A stretch of DNA of 42,056 nt from Clostridia bacterium (GCA_017547655.1 JAFYPF010000003.1:1-42056); one strand, 5' to 3'; counted from the stretch's first letter, positions 23,173 to 32,029 are shown. Numbers and translations are program-made. The notes: a model not told the origin generated them from the sequence alone.

Positions 23173-24687
23173 GTGAAAAAAATTATGGTTTCCGCCTACT
23201 TGCAGGCATTAAAAGAAAACAGTCTGCTCATTTCACACAACCTTACAGATAATACACTTGGTTCCGAAATCGTTTGTCTTACATACGATACTCGAGAACT
23301 GAAAGATAACGCTATGTTTATATGCAAGGGCGCTCATTTTAAAGAAGCATATCTTGATTACGCTTTACAAAACGGCGCTTTGTGCTATATTTCCGAAAAG
23401 GAATACGGCAAACCGAACGGAATACTTGTTTCCAACATAAGAAAAGCTATGCCTGTTTTGGCACAACTTTTCTTCGACAATGCTCCTGAAAAAATAACAT
23501 CAATCGGTATTACCGGCACTAAAGGAAAAAGCACGGTTACTTACTACATCAGAGCAATTCTCGATTGCTATATGAAAGCCGTAAAGCAACCTCGAATAGC
23601 CGTAATTTCTTCAATCGACACATACGACGGAATAAACGATTTTGAATCCCATATAACCACCCCCGAAGCAGTCGAATTCTACAGACATTTCGACAATGCT
23701 TACAATACGGGTATAAAATATCTCGTAAGCGAAATTTCAAGCCAAGCTTTGAAATATGACAGAGTTTCGGGTGTTAATTTTGATATTGCAATGTTCACTA
23801 ATATAGGAACAGACCACATCTCCCCCGTCGAACATACGGATTTTGAAGACTATTTTTCTTCAAAGCTGAAAATATTTGACAGCTGCAAAAATGCGGTTAT
23901 CAATTCCGACAGCGATTTTGCCGACAGAATACTTGAGACGGCAAAAGGAAAATGCAATATAGTCACCTACGGCACAAAAGAAACGGATACAATATACTGC
24001 AAATCAATAACCAAAACAGACAACGGGTTTGCTTTTGAAGTAAAAACGCCAACATTTGAAGACGAACTTCGTATAACAATGCCCGGTATCTTTAACGTTT
24101 CCAACGCACTTGCGGCAATAGCTGCTTGTCATATACTTGGTGTCCCTGAAGAATATATTGCGGAAGGCTTAATTAAAGCAAAAGTAAGCGGAAGAATGCA
24201 GGTGTATACAAGCAAAGATAAGAATATCGCAATCATAGTCGACTATGCACACAACAAAATGAGTTTTAACGCTCTTTACAATACGGTGGGGATTGAATAC
24301 CCCGAATATAGTGTAATTTCGGTCTTCGGTTGTCCCGGTTGCAAAGCGCATCTTCGCAGAAAAGATTTAGCCGAAGAAGCTGACGAACATTCGGACTATA
24401 TAGTTATAACAGAAGAGGATTCGGGCGAAGAACCATTTGAACAAATCGCCTCGGAGATTGCTTCAAACATAACAAAATGCCCCTACTCAAAAATTGAAGA
24501 CAGAGGACAAGCCATCCGAGATGCGGTTTTCGGATTCAAGTCAGAAAAAAAGGTTATTCTCTTCACAGGAAAAGGGGAGGAAACCCGACTTAAAAGAGGT
24601 CTTGTATATGAAGACTGCCCTACCGATGCGCAGCTTTCAATTGATATATTAAAAGAATACGACGAACTTACGATTTTCTCCAAATGA
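23173..24687 (+). CDS. MurE-like Mur ligase lacking the DNPR box
   Basis: A 504-residue protein has the three-domain layout of UDP-MurNAc-L-Ala-D-Glu ligases. The N-terminal uridine-binding domain (LTYDTRELKDNAMFIC) is followed by the ATP P-loop GTKGKST at 115-121, TTPEAVEFYR, ISSQALKYDRV, GTDHISPVEH, and a C-terminal domain with DYAHNKMSF. MurE adds the third amino acid of the peptidoglycan stem. The substrate-selecting loop that reads DNPR in meso-diaminopimelate enzymes is EEDSGEEP here (about 414-421), so DAP is unlikely; lysine, ornithine or another residue may be used. The GTG start has GGGGG upstream. It is 29 bases from asnB and probably works with the next two genes. It may be an accessory rather than the only MurE. 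Confidence 0.83.
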   Translation: MKKIMVSAYLQALKENSLLISHNLTDNTLGSEIVCLTYDTRELKDNAMFICKGAHFKEAYLDYALQNGALCYISEKEYGKPNGILVSNIRKAMPVLAQLFFDNAPEKITSIGITGTKGKSTVTYYIRAILDCYMKAVKQPRIAVISSIDTYDGINDFESHITTPEAVEFYRHFDNAYNTGIKYLVSEISSQALKYDRVSGVNFDIAMFTNIGTDHISPVEHTDFEDYFSSKLKIFDSCKNAVINSDSDFADRILETAKGKCNIVTYGTKETDTIYCKSITKTDNGFAFEVKTPTFEDELRITMPGIFNVSNALAAIAACHILGVPEEYIAEGLIKAKVSGRMQVYTSKDKNIAIIVDYAHNKMSFNALYNTVGIEYPEYSVISVFGCPGCKAHLRRKDLAEEADEHSDYIVITEEDSGEEPFEQIASEIASNITKCPYSKIEDRGQAIRDAVFGFKSEKKVILFTGKGEETRLKRGLVYEDCPTDAQLSIDILKEYDELTIFSK

Positions 24688-24716
24688 ACTAATATTTTCG
24701 AAAGGACACATAAAAC

Positions 24717-26570
24717 ATGTGCGGTTTTACCGGATTTTTTTCAAACAATAATGAGCTTGTAAACAGAAATGAGCTTATCAAAAAAATGGCTGATACTATA
24801 ATACACAGAGGTCCCGACAGCGACGGATATTTCGTTGATGACAAGGTCGCTCTCGGTTTCAGAAGACTCAGTATTATTGACCTTGAAGGCGGAAGTCAGC
24901 CCATACATTCTCAAGACGGAAGATACGTTATCGTCTTTAACGGTGAAATATACAACTATCAAGAAATTCGCAATAAACTTATCGACGAAAATGGTTGTGT
25001 TTTCTCTACCAACTCCGATACGGAGGTTATTTTGAATACCTACACCGTATATAAGGAAAAAACCGCCTCTATGCTTCGCGGTATGTTTGCTTTTGTTATC
25101 TATGATAAAGAACAGCATACACTCTACGGTGCCAGAGACTATTTCGGTATTAAGCCGTTTTATTATGGAACGTTTAACGATACATTCCTTTTCGGCTCGG
25201 AAATTAAATCTTTCCTTCCCCATCCCGATTTCAAAAAGGAAGTTAATCCCGATGCTTTGAAAATGTATCTTGAATTCCAATATACTCCCACAAAAGAATG
25301 TATATTCAAAAATGTATATAAGCTGACTCCCGGTCATTACTTTACATACGAAAACGGCGTATTTACGGAAACACAATATTTTGAAGCTGATTTTTCACCC
25401 GAGAAACGTTCTTTTGAAGACGCCGTGAAAACAATTGATGAAACAGTACTTTCTTCGGTTGAATATCACCAGATAGCTGACGTTGAAGTCGGTTCATTCC
25501 TTTCGGGCGGCGTTGACTCAAGCTACGTCGCATCAACAGTTCGCAAAGGCAGAATAAAACCTATGAAAACATATTCTGTCGGCTTCCAAATCGAGGGGTT
25601 TGATGAAACAAATCTTGCAAAAGACCTTTGCGATATTTTGAAAATACCAAACAGAATTAAAGAAATTACTCCCGATGAGTTCTTTGATGCACTCCCCTCT
25701 GTACAATATCATTCAGACGAACCACACGCAAACCTTTCGGCTGTTCCACTTTACTATCTCTCTTCCCTCGCGGCAGAAGACGTTAAGGTTGTTTTGTCGG
25801 GAGAGGGCGCAGACGAGCTCTTTGGCGGATATGACTGGTACATTCAGAGTACACCGTCGAAAATATATCAAAAGCTTCCCCTTTCTTTCCGCAAGGCTAT
25901 GGCAAACACCTTTGCGAAATTCCCGCAAAGACACGTCAGAACGTTTTTTAAAACAAATGCGCAGAGAGTTGAAGACACATATATAGGTCAGGCGTTTATT
26001 ATGAACGATGAACAGGCTGATATTATAACAAACGATAAATACAAGAGCTCTCTTTCGTTTAAAGATATAACAGCCCCCTACTATGAAAAAGTAAAGGACT
26101 GCGATGACCTCACAAAAAAAATGTATCTTGATATGCATTTGTGGTTACCCTACGACATTCTTCTTAAAGCCGACAAAATGACTATGGCTCACTCACTCGA
26201 AGCCCGTGTTCCCTATCTTGACAAAGAAGTTTGGAAAGTAGCAAAAACACTTACATCAAACCAAAAAGCAAAAGGAAGACACACCAAGAGAGCGTTTAGA
26301 CAAGCGGCTTTGTCGCACATTCCAAGCGAATGGGCAAATAGAAAGAAAGCTGGTTTTATGGTTCCTTTCAGAGTTTGGATTCGAGATGCGAAATACGGCG
26401 ACAGAGTTAAGAAACAGTTTTCTGCCGACTATGCAAAAGAGTTCTTCAACATTGACGTTCTCAACAAGATGCTTAACGACCACCTTGAAGGAAAAGCTAA
26501 CAATGCTCGTGTTATCTACACCGTATATTCATTCCTTCTTTGGTATGAACAGTATTTCGTTTTAAGATAA
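24717..26570 (+). CDS. asnB: Glutamine-hydrolysing asparagine synthase-family amidotransferase
   Basis: The 617-residue enzyme starts MCGFTGFF, with catalytic Cys2 of the class II glutaminase. RRLSIIDLEGGSQPI, NGEIYNY and SNSDTEV-type glutaminase contacts follow, and the ATP-pyrophosphatase domain has SGGVDSS near residue 263, SGEGADELFGGY, and EARVPYLD. It transfers glutamine nitrogen to an activated carboxylate. AsnB-type proteins make free asparagine or, in other cases, amidate peptidoglycan residues (D-Asp amidation by AsnH in Lactococcus, DAP amidation elsewhere). Placement between a MurE-like ligase and an ATP-grasp ligase makes wall-precursor amidation an attractive alternative to free asparagine synthesis. 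Sequence alone does not decide. Confidence 0.9.
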   Translation: MCGFTGFFSNNNELVNRNELIKKMADTIIHRGPDSDGYFVDDKVALGFRRLSIIDLEGGSQPIHSQDGRYVIVFNGEIYNYQEIRNKLIDENGCVFSTNSDTEVILNTYTVYKEKTASMLRGMFAFVIYDKEQHTLYGARDYFGIKPFYYGTFNDTFLFGSEIKSFLPHPDFKKEVNPDALKMYLEFQYTPTKECIFKNVYKLTPGHYFTYENGVFTETQYFEADFSPEKRSFEDAVKTIDETVLSSVEYHQIADVEVGSFLSGGVDSSYVASTVRKGRIKPMKTYSVGFQIEGFDETNLAKDLCDILKIPNRIKEITPDEFFDALPSVQYHSDEPHANLSAVPLYYLSSLAAEDVKVVLSGEGADELFGGYDWYIQSTPSKIYQKLPLSFRKAMANTFAKFPQRHVRTFFKTNAQRVEDTYIGQAFIMNDEQADIITNDKYKSSLSFKDITAPYYEKVKDCDDLTKKMYLDMHLWLPYDILLKADKMTMAHSLEARVPYLDKEVWKVAKTLTSNQKAKGRHTKRAFRQAALSHIPSEWANRKKAGFMVPFRVWIRDAKYGDRVKKQFSADYAKEFFNIDVLNKMLNDHLEGKANNARVIYTVYSFLLWYEQYFVLR

Positions 26571-26586
26571 TACAGAGGTAGACACA

Positions 26587-27819
26587 ATGACAAAACAAAA
26601 CTTTCTTCCCATATTGCTCGGAAGTGATGAAAATGCGTACGGACACGCAAGGCTTTTTAATGAAGCTTACAACATAAAACCTCTTCTTTGTTGCACAAGA
26701 CAGCTTACACCGACAAGCAACAGCTGTCTCTTTTCTCTTAAAAAAATCGAAAACTTTGACAAAGACGAGGTATTTCCTACATCCTTTTTGAAAGTGCTTA
26801 AAGAATACAAGCAACAGTATGAAAAGATAATCGTTATCCCCTGCTCTGACTACTATAGCGCACTTATGTCAAAGCACTATGATAAGTTCGAGGGGCTTAT
26901 TGAAAATAGATTTATTTCTCCCGAGCTGCTCGATACGCTCGACACAAAAGATAAGTTCTATGCGCTTTGCGAAAAGCATGGTATGGACTATCCGCAAACG
27001 TACGTTGCTTTCCCCGACGACAGAATTGCCGCTATTGATAAGTTGTCATTTGATTTTCCTATCGTAGTTAAGCCCGAAAACTCTAATGCCTACGAATATC
27101 TGCACTGCGAATTTAAGGGAAAGAAAAAAGTGTTTTTCTTCTACGACCGTGATTCATACATTAAAGTTATGGAAAGTATGAATAAGTCGGGTTATATGGG
27201 AAAACTTATTATTCAGGAATTCATTGAGGGCGATGACACTGCTATGAGAGTTATGAACTCGTATTCCGATGCTGACGGAAAAGTAAGACTTATGTGCCTC
27301 GGTCAGCCCGTACTTGAAGAATATCACCCGAAAACACTCGGTAACTATGCGGCTATCGTATCAAGAAACGACAAAGAATTATATAACAAAATCAAGAATT
27401 TCCTTGAAGAAATAGGTTATATAGGCTTTTCTAATATTGATATGAAATACGACGAAAAGCGTAAAAAGTATTATATGATGGAAATCAATCCCCGTCCCGG
27501 AAGAAGCTCTTTCTTCGTAAGGGCGGCAGGTCAAAATCTTATGCGCACACTCGTTGAAGATGCAATTCTTAATACCGAATATTCTTGTATTCAAAACGAA
27601 AATGAAGCGCTTTGGGCAAACGTTCCGAAATGCGTAATCTTCAAATACGTAGATGATGAAAAACTAAAGGCAGAAATGAAATCTCTTATTAAGCAGAAAA
27701 AGTATATGAGAACGCTCGACTGCAAAGAGGATTTCAATATAAAACGTTGGCTTAAAATTAAAAAATATTATTTCAGCCAGTATAAGAATTTCAAAAATTA
27801 CTACTTCAAGAAAAAATAA
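26587..27819 (+). CDS. ATP-grasp carboxylate-amine ligase, D-aspartate-ligase-like
   Basis: The 410-residue protein has an ATP-grasp core: FPIVVKPENSNAY, the hinge KLIIQEFIEGDDTAMRV, and the metal site EINPRPGR. The N-terminal FLPILLGSDENAYGHARLFNEAY resembles, from memory, the start of D-aspartate ligases (Aslfm type) that attach D-Asp to the lysine side chain of UDP-MurNAc-pentapeptide. ATP-grasp enzymes activate a carboxylate as acyl phosphate and join it to an amine. The C-terminus is strongly basic (YYFSQYKNFKNYYFKKK), perhaps for membrane association. It follows asnB by 16 bases and is closed by a terminator, ending the murE-like/asnB/ATP-grasp unit. Other amino-acid ligase reactions are possible. 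Confidence 0.75.
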   Translation: MTKQNFLPILLGSDENAYGHARLFNEAYNIKPLLCCTRQLTPTSNSCLFSLKKIENFDKDEVFPTSFLKVLKEYKQQYEKIIVIPCSDYYSALMSKHYDKFEGLIENRFISPELLDTLDTKDKFYALCEKHGMDYPQTYVAFPDDRIAAIDKLSFDFPIVVKPENSNAYEYLHCEFKGKKKVFFFYDRDSYIKVMESMNKSGYMGKLIIQEFIEGDDTAMRVMNSYSDADGKVRLMCLGQPVLEEYHPKTLGNYAAIVSRNDKELYNKIKNFLEEIGYIGFSNIDMKYDEKRKKYYMMEINPRPGRSSFFVRAAGQNLMRTLVEDAILNTEYSCIQNENEALWANVPKCVIFKYVDDEKLKAEMKSLIKQKKYMRTLDCKEDFNIKRWLKIKKYYFSQYKNFKNYYFKKK

Positions 27820-27826
27820 AGACTTA

Positions 27827-27857
27827 AAAACGACTTTGCATTCCGCAAAGCCGTTTT
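27827..27857 (+). terminator. Terminator after the ATP-grasp ligase gene
   Basis: AAAACGACTTTGC (27827-27839) pairs with GCAAAGCCGTTTT (27845-27857) with one mismatch around a five-base loop, ending in a T-run. It ends the murE-like/asnB/ATP-grasp unit. Confidence 0.8.
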
Positions 27858-27936
27858 ATATTATACAAATTTTTATCTTTAATCTTGATAGTAATAATAA
27901 TTCGCGTTAAAATCACCAGATCCCTTTTTCTTGATA

Positions 27937-27965
27937 TTGTATTTTTTATACTTTTGTGGTATAAT
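27937..27965 (+). promoter_or_regulatory. Promoter for the polytopic membrane protein gene
   Basis: TTGTAT (27937-27942), 17-base spacer, TATAAT (27960-27965) preceded by TGG (extended -10). It lies 40 bases upstream of the chosen ATG at 28005 and downstream of the start of the longer in-frame reading, supporting the shorter start. Confidence 0.55.
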
Positions 27966-28004
27966 CAAGAAAAAACAGTTTGCACGAAACGAGGCTTTTT
28001 ATAT

Positions 28005-30176
28005 ATGAACTTTGCTTTGCTACTTAATATCGGAATAATCCTGATATTTTCAGGCGTTTTTTTACTTCTACCATCGCAAAAGCACACTAAAAAATTTGGA
28101 ATTATATTACTTATAATATGTCTTGCAATCGAATTATTCGTGTGTAACTTTCATTCTTTTCATCTTTTGTTCAGAGATTATGATAAAAAAGAACTTTCCT
28201 TTGAAACTGCCTCTATATCAACCGAAGGTCTTGACAGTATAAGCAAAACAGTCGTTTCATTCAATAATCTCAACCAACGTATAGGTACAATATATTTTGA
28301 CATTACCTTACACGAAACAAAAAAATTAGAAAACGGCTATATCAGCACAATTACTACTGACAAAGTAAACGTTAAAATCGATGCAAAAGACGAAACGTAT
28401 TCCAAAAGCTACCGCTACAATACCGCAAACGGAACAATAATAAGAAACAACAATTCTACAAATACTGTTATAATGAATATGTCGGGTAAAGTCAGCGACC
28501 TTGTTGTCACCCTTTCAACCGACAATGGAGAGCTTTTTGCTCTTAACTCCGTTACCGTAAACAAAGCCGTTCCGTTTAACATATCTTCATTCAGATTTAT
28601 TCTTATATTCGGCATCATATTCGGCACCTTTGTTTTGCTTAATTCTAATATACTGCAAAAAGGTATTGATGAAACCTCTTCTGTTTTTGCAAAAACGGTA
28701 TTTGTTATTACAACGGTATTTCTTATAATCGCTGTAGTCATAACGGTTTTATACAATATGAATAATACGGGTATAGTGTTCAACTCCCTAAAACAAACAA
28801 GCGGAAACCAAATTTCGCAAGAGCTTGTCGATGCTTTTGAAGCCGGTCAGGTTTCACTTCTTGATACACCTAACGAAGAGCTACTCTCTATGGAAAACCC
28901 TTATGATTGGGGCGCACGCTCGGAAGCAAAAATAAGCTACAAATGGGACCATTTACTTTTTGACGGCAAATACTATTCCTATTATGGTATTGCCCCCGTC
29001 ATTCTGTTGTTTTTGCCATTCCACTTGCTTACGGGATTCTATTTCCCGACTCCCGAAGCAGTTATGATTTTCGGTATTATCGGTATCACGTTTCTTTCGC
29101 TTCTTTACTATGAATTTGTCAAAAAGTTCTTTAAAAAACTACCGCTTTCAATTGCCCTGGCTTCTCTTATCGTTTTACAAACGTCAAGCTCGGTATGGTA
29201 CTGTTTTGCCTCTCCGTTATTTTACGAAATCGCCCAAAGCTCGGGTTTTGCATTTACGTGCGCAGGGTTCTATTTTCTCATAAAATCTAACGTTATCTCC
29301 GAGGGAAGAGTGTTAAAAAGACATTTGATTTTCTCGTCATTCTGCCTCTCCTGCGCCGTTCTTTGCCGTCCAACCCTTGCTGTTTACTGTATCGCAGCGC
29401 TGTTGTTTATCGGCATAGGTTTCTTCAAAAACAGACTGTACGCAAAAGAAACAAATCAAAACATCGCAAAATCAACGGTTGCTTATCTTGCATCGACTCT
29501 GTCTTTCTTTGTGGTTATCGGCGGCATACAAATGATTTATAACTATGCACGTTTCGGAAGCTTCTTTGACTTTGGCATACAGTATTCTCTAACTATAAAC
29601 GATTTTACAAGAGCCGAATATCACACCGATTTCGTTACAATAGGATTTTGGAATTACCTATTTGCTTCGCCCATTATAAAGCCTGAATTCCCCTTTGTTT
29701 TCTCAAATTTTTCACCCCTTGATACAAACGGATATTACTTTATCGCAAACACAAATGCAGTAGGTATCTTCTACAGAGCTTTGCCGTCATTGGCGCTTTT
29801 CCTATCCCCTTTTGCATTTAAAGTTGCAGACAAAAAGAAACGACTTGTTCCCGCGCTTCTCGTTCTTGTGGTATGTATAATCTGTCCTCTTGTTATCATC
29901 TTCTCAATTTGGGAAAGCGGTTACGGCGTAAGATATGCCGCAGACTTCGCTTGGCAAATGATACTTGGCGGTATGATTGTCATTTACTATCTATTCTTTA
30001 AATTTAAGCTAAAAAACAACACTTTCGCTAATCGATTTGTTACTGCATTTTTCGTTTATTCGGCATTGGTATCATTGTTTATAAACAGCTCTATTATGTA
30101 CGATTACATTAACAAAGACGGATGTCTTGAAGCGGCATTCCTCTCTTTTGAGCGATTGTTTGAATTTTGGCTGTAA
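28005..30176 (+). CDS. Large polytopic membrane protein, possible GT-C-type glycosyltransferase
   Basis: The 723-residue product has two N-terminal membrane helices and a soluble extracytoplasmic domain of about 140 residues (beta-rich, many Thr/Ser/Asn, residues about 65-190). At least ten further helices follow, with a loop NPYDWGARSEAKISYKWDHL and conserved YYSYYGIAPVILLFLPFHLL. Such layout recalls clostridial DUF/GT-C (mannosyltransferase-like) proteins that use polyprenyl-linked sugars, but no diagnostic DxD-type motif is certain, so function is open. Start at 28005 is supported by GAGG and by the promoter position. It is preceded by a terminator and so is a separate unit; the next gene has its own promoter. 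Confidence 0.75.
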   Translation: MNFALLLNIGIILIFSGVFLLLPSQKHTKKFGIILLIICLAIELFVCNFHSFHLLFRDYDKKELSFETASISTEGLDSISKTVVSFNNLNQRIGTIYFDITLHETKKLENGYISTITTDKVNVKIDAKDETYSKSYRYNTANGTIIRNNNSTNTVIMNMSGKVSDLVVTLSTDNGELFALNSVTVNKAVPFNISSFRFILIFGIIFGTFVLLNSNILQKGIDETSSVFAKTVFVITTVFLIIAVVITVLYNMNNTGIVFNSLKQTSGNQISQELVDAFEAGQVSLLDTPNEELLSMENPYDWGARSEAKISYKWDHLLFDGKYYSYYGIAPVILLFLPFHLLTGFYFPTPEAVMIFGIIGITFLSLLYYEFVKKFFKKLPLSIALASLIVLQTSSSVWYCFASPLFYEIAQSSGFAFTCAGFYFLIKSNVISEGRVLKRHLIFSSFCLSCAVLCRPTLAVYCIAALLFIGIGFFKNRLYAKETNQNIAKSTVAYLASTLSFFVVIGGIQMIYNYARFGSFFDFGIQYSLTINDFTRAEYHTDFVTIGFWNYLFASPIIKPEFPFVFSNFSPLDTNGYYFIANTNAVGIFYRALPSLALFLSPFAFKVADKKKRLVPALLVLVVCIICPLVIIFSIWESGYGVRYAADFAWQMILGGMIVIYYLFFKFKLKNNTFANRFVTAFFVYSALVSLFINSSIMYDYINKDGCLEAAFLSFERLFEFWL

Positions 30177-30180
30177 CTCG

Positions 30181-30209
30181 TTGACAATTACTGTAAACCA
30201 TATTATAAT
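30181..30209 (+). promoter_or_regulatory. Perfect consensus sigma-A promoter for the FGGY kinase
   Basis: TTGACA at 30181-30186, exactly 17 bases, and TATAAT at 30204-30209: both hexamers match consensus fully. Start of transcription would be near 30216, leaving a leader of about 30 bases. No operator-like inverted repeat is obvious, so the kinase may be highly, even constitutively, expressed. Confidence 0.85.
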
Positions 30210-30247
30210 TAGTCCAATAAGTATTTATTTTTTTAGGAGAAATTTTT

Positions 30248-31738
30248 ATGATATTTTTAGGTCTCGACGTCGGAAGCAGCGGTTGTAAATGCGTTGCGTT
30301 TTCCGAAGAAGGTAAATTTATCTACAAGTGCTATAAAGAGTACACAACTCGCGCAGGTCAGGCAGATATGAACCCAAACGAAATGTTTGCTTCCGTCCTC
30401 GAGGTTATAAAAGGCTGCGCCGCTAACATCAAAGCTGACGAGGTTGGCGCTATCTCTATTACATCATTTGGTGAATCTTTCGTTCCCGTTGATAAAAACG
30501 GTAATGCTCTTTCCGATATTATTATGTATACCGATAAGAGAGGGCTGGCCGAAACAGAACGTCTTACCGAAAAACTCGGCAAAGATAAAATTATGCAGAT
30601 TACTTGCGATAAGCCTGATGCTATGTATTCTCTGCCAAAGGTTATTTGGTCTATGGAAAATATTCCCGCAGTAAGAGAAAACGTTTGGAAGTTCTTGCTT
30701 ATCGGCGATTATATCGCATTTAAGCTCTCGGGCGAAGCTAAAATCAACTACAGCCTCGCTTGTCGTTCGCTTACCTTTGACGTTGAAAAACGTTGCATCT
30801 CAAAAGAAATTCTCGATGCGGCAGGTATTTCTCCCGATTTGTTCTCTACACCCGTTCCTTGCGGAAGTGTTGTTGGAGATATGCTTCCCATGCTCGCAAA
30901 AGAACTCGGTCTTCCCACAACTACTAAAGTTGTTATTTCTGCGCACGATCAGGTTGCTGCCGCTCTCGGCGCAGGTGTACTCCACGAGGGCGAAGCCGTT
31001 GACGGAACAGGCTCGGTTGAATGTATCACTCCCGTATTCAAAGGTATCGTAAGAAACCCCGAATTTACAAACAACAACTTCGTATGCGTTCCTCACCCCG
31101 CAGGTGAAGACCTCTACGCTACATACGCATTTAACTTTGCAGGCGGCGTTTCTCTCAAATGGTTCAGAGATTGCTTTGCATCTAATCTTAAACCCGAGGC
31201 TGCTCAAAGAGGTGTTTCCGTTTATCGCATACTTGATGAAAACTGCGCTACCGAACCCTCTTCCGTTATCGTTGTTCCCCACTTTATGGGCGCGGGCGGT
31301 ACTCCCGACCTCGTTGCCAACGCTAAAGGAACTATAACAGGTCTCGATATGGCAAAGGGACTTCCCGATATTTACAGAGGCTTTATGGAAGGTCTTACTT
31401 TCGAAATGGCTTATAACCTCGAAGCTCTTGAAAAATTCGGTATTAAAGTTGACAACCTTAAAGCTACCGGCGGCGGCGCTACATCTCCTATCTGGCTCAA
31501 AATCAAATCGGATATTCTTAAACGCCCCATCACTCCTCTCGTTACAGACGAAGCGGGGGCAGCAGGTTGCGCTATGCTTGCGGCGGTCACTCTCGGTAAA
31601 TACAAAAATCTCGAAGAAGCTGCTTCTAAATTTGTCGTTTACGGAGAAACGGTTTATCCTGAAGACAAGTTCGCTAATATCTATGCTGAAAAGTACGAAA
31701 AATATAAAAAGGTTCGTTCCGCATTACTCTATCTCTGA
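30248..31738 (+). CDS. FGGY-family carbohydrate kinase, xylulokinase-like
   Basis: The 496-residue protein shows FGGY kinase features: LGLDVGSSGCKCVAF (phosphate-1 motif), ITSFGESFVPVD, and the catalytic Asp near 234 in SAHDQVAAALGAG. TGSVECITP and the adenosine motif KATGGGATSPIWLKIKSDIL also appear. The family phosphorylates sugars or polyols (xylulose, ribulose, glycerol, gluconate and others). Length is like XylB, but no isomerase, transporter or regulator gene adjoins it, so the substrate is undetermined. AGGAG precedes ATG at good spacing. The gene stands alone between a perfect promoter and a terminator. Confidence 0.88.
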   Translation: MIFLGLDVGSSGCKCVAFSEEGKFIYKCYKEYTTRAGQADMNPNEMFASVLEVIKGCAANIKADEVGAISITSFGESFVPVDKNGNALSDIIMYTDKRGLAETERLTEKLGKDKIMQITCDKPDAMYSLPKVIWSMENIPAVRENVWKFLLIGDYIAFKLSGEAKINYSLACRSLTFDVEKRCISKEILDAAGISPDLFSTPVPCGSVVGDMLPMLAKELGLPTTTKVVISAHDQVAAALGAGVLHEGEAVDGTGSVECITPVFKGIVRNPEFTNNNFVCVPHPAGEDLYATYAFNFAGGVSLKWFRDCFASNLKPEAAQRGVSVYRILDENCATEPSSVIVVPHFMGAGGTPDLVANAKGTITGLDMAKGLPDIYRGFMEGLTFEMAYNLEALEKFGIKVDNLKATGGGATSPIWLKIKSDILKRPITPLVTDEAGAAGCAMLAAVTLGKYKNLEEAASKFVVYGETVYPEDKFANIYAEKYEKYKKVRSALLYL

Positions 31739-31750
31739 TATAAAAATTTA

Positions 31751-31778
31751 CGAGGCTATTAAAAAGCCTCGTTTTTTT
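31751..31778 (+). terminator. Terminator after the FGGY kinase gene
   Basis: CGAGGC (31751-31756) pairs with GCCTCG (31766-31771) around a TATTAAAAA loop and is followed by seven T residues. Canonical form, 13 bases after the stop codon. Confidence 0.9.
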
Positions 31779-31852
31779 TACATTTTTTTCCACGTTTATT
31801 ACCCTTATTTTCGTACACAATAATAGCGTACCACACAAGGAGGATAGATAAT

Positions 31853-32029
31853 ATGAACACAAATTGTCAGAACAAATGTATTGAATGTACAGTCGTAAAC
31901 TGTGCTAATCACAGCCAAACAGAAAATTACTGCGCACTTGATAAAATCAGAGTGGGCACACACGAAAGTAATCCTACCGATGTAAGATGTACAAATTGTA
32001 ACTCTTTTCAGCCTAAATCTCAGAGCTAA
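31853..32029 (+). CDS. Small cysteine-rich DUF1540-family protein
   Basis: This 58-residue protein was found by reading the sequence between two terminators. An excellent AAGGAGG lies nine bases before ATG at 31853. Seven cysteines lie at positions 5, 9, 12, 17, 27, 46 and 49: CxxxC-xx-C near the start (CQNKCIEC), then VNC, YCA and CTNC. The CIECTVVNCANH...YCALDKIRVG pattern matches DUF1540, a short clostridial/bacillar domain likely to bind a metal; function is unknown. It has its own RBS and is closed by a bidirectional terminator, so it is monocistronic. Confidence 0.85.
   Translation: MNTNCQNKCIECTVVNCANHSQTENYCALDKIRVGTHESNPTDVRCTNCNSFQPKSQS

Noticed and set aside
23173-24687. MurE-like protein as folylpolyglutamate synthase or cyanophycin-type ligase
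   Set aside because: The N-terminal uridine-nucleotide domain and the TTPEAVE and SSQALKYDRV segments are MurE-specific.
24741-25376. 211-residue minus-strand open frame
   Set aside because: Antisense to the asnB glutaminase domain, which has intact catalytic motifs; no domain on the minus strand.
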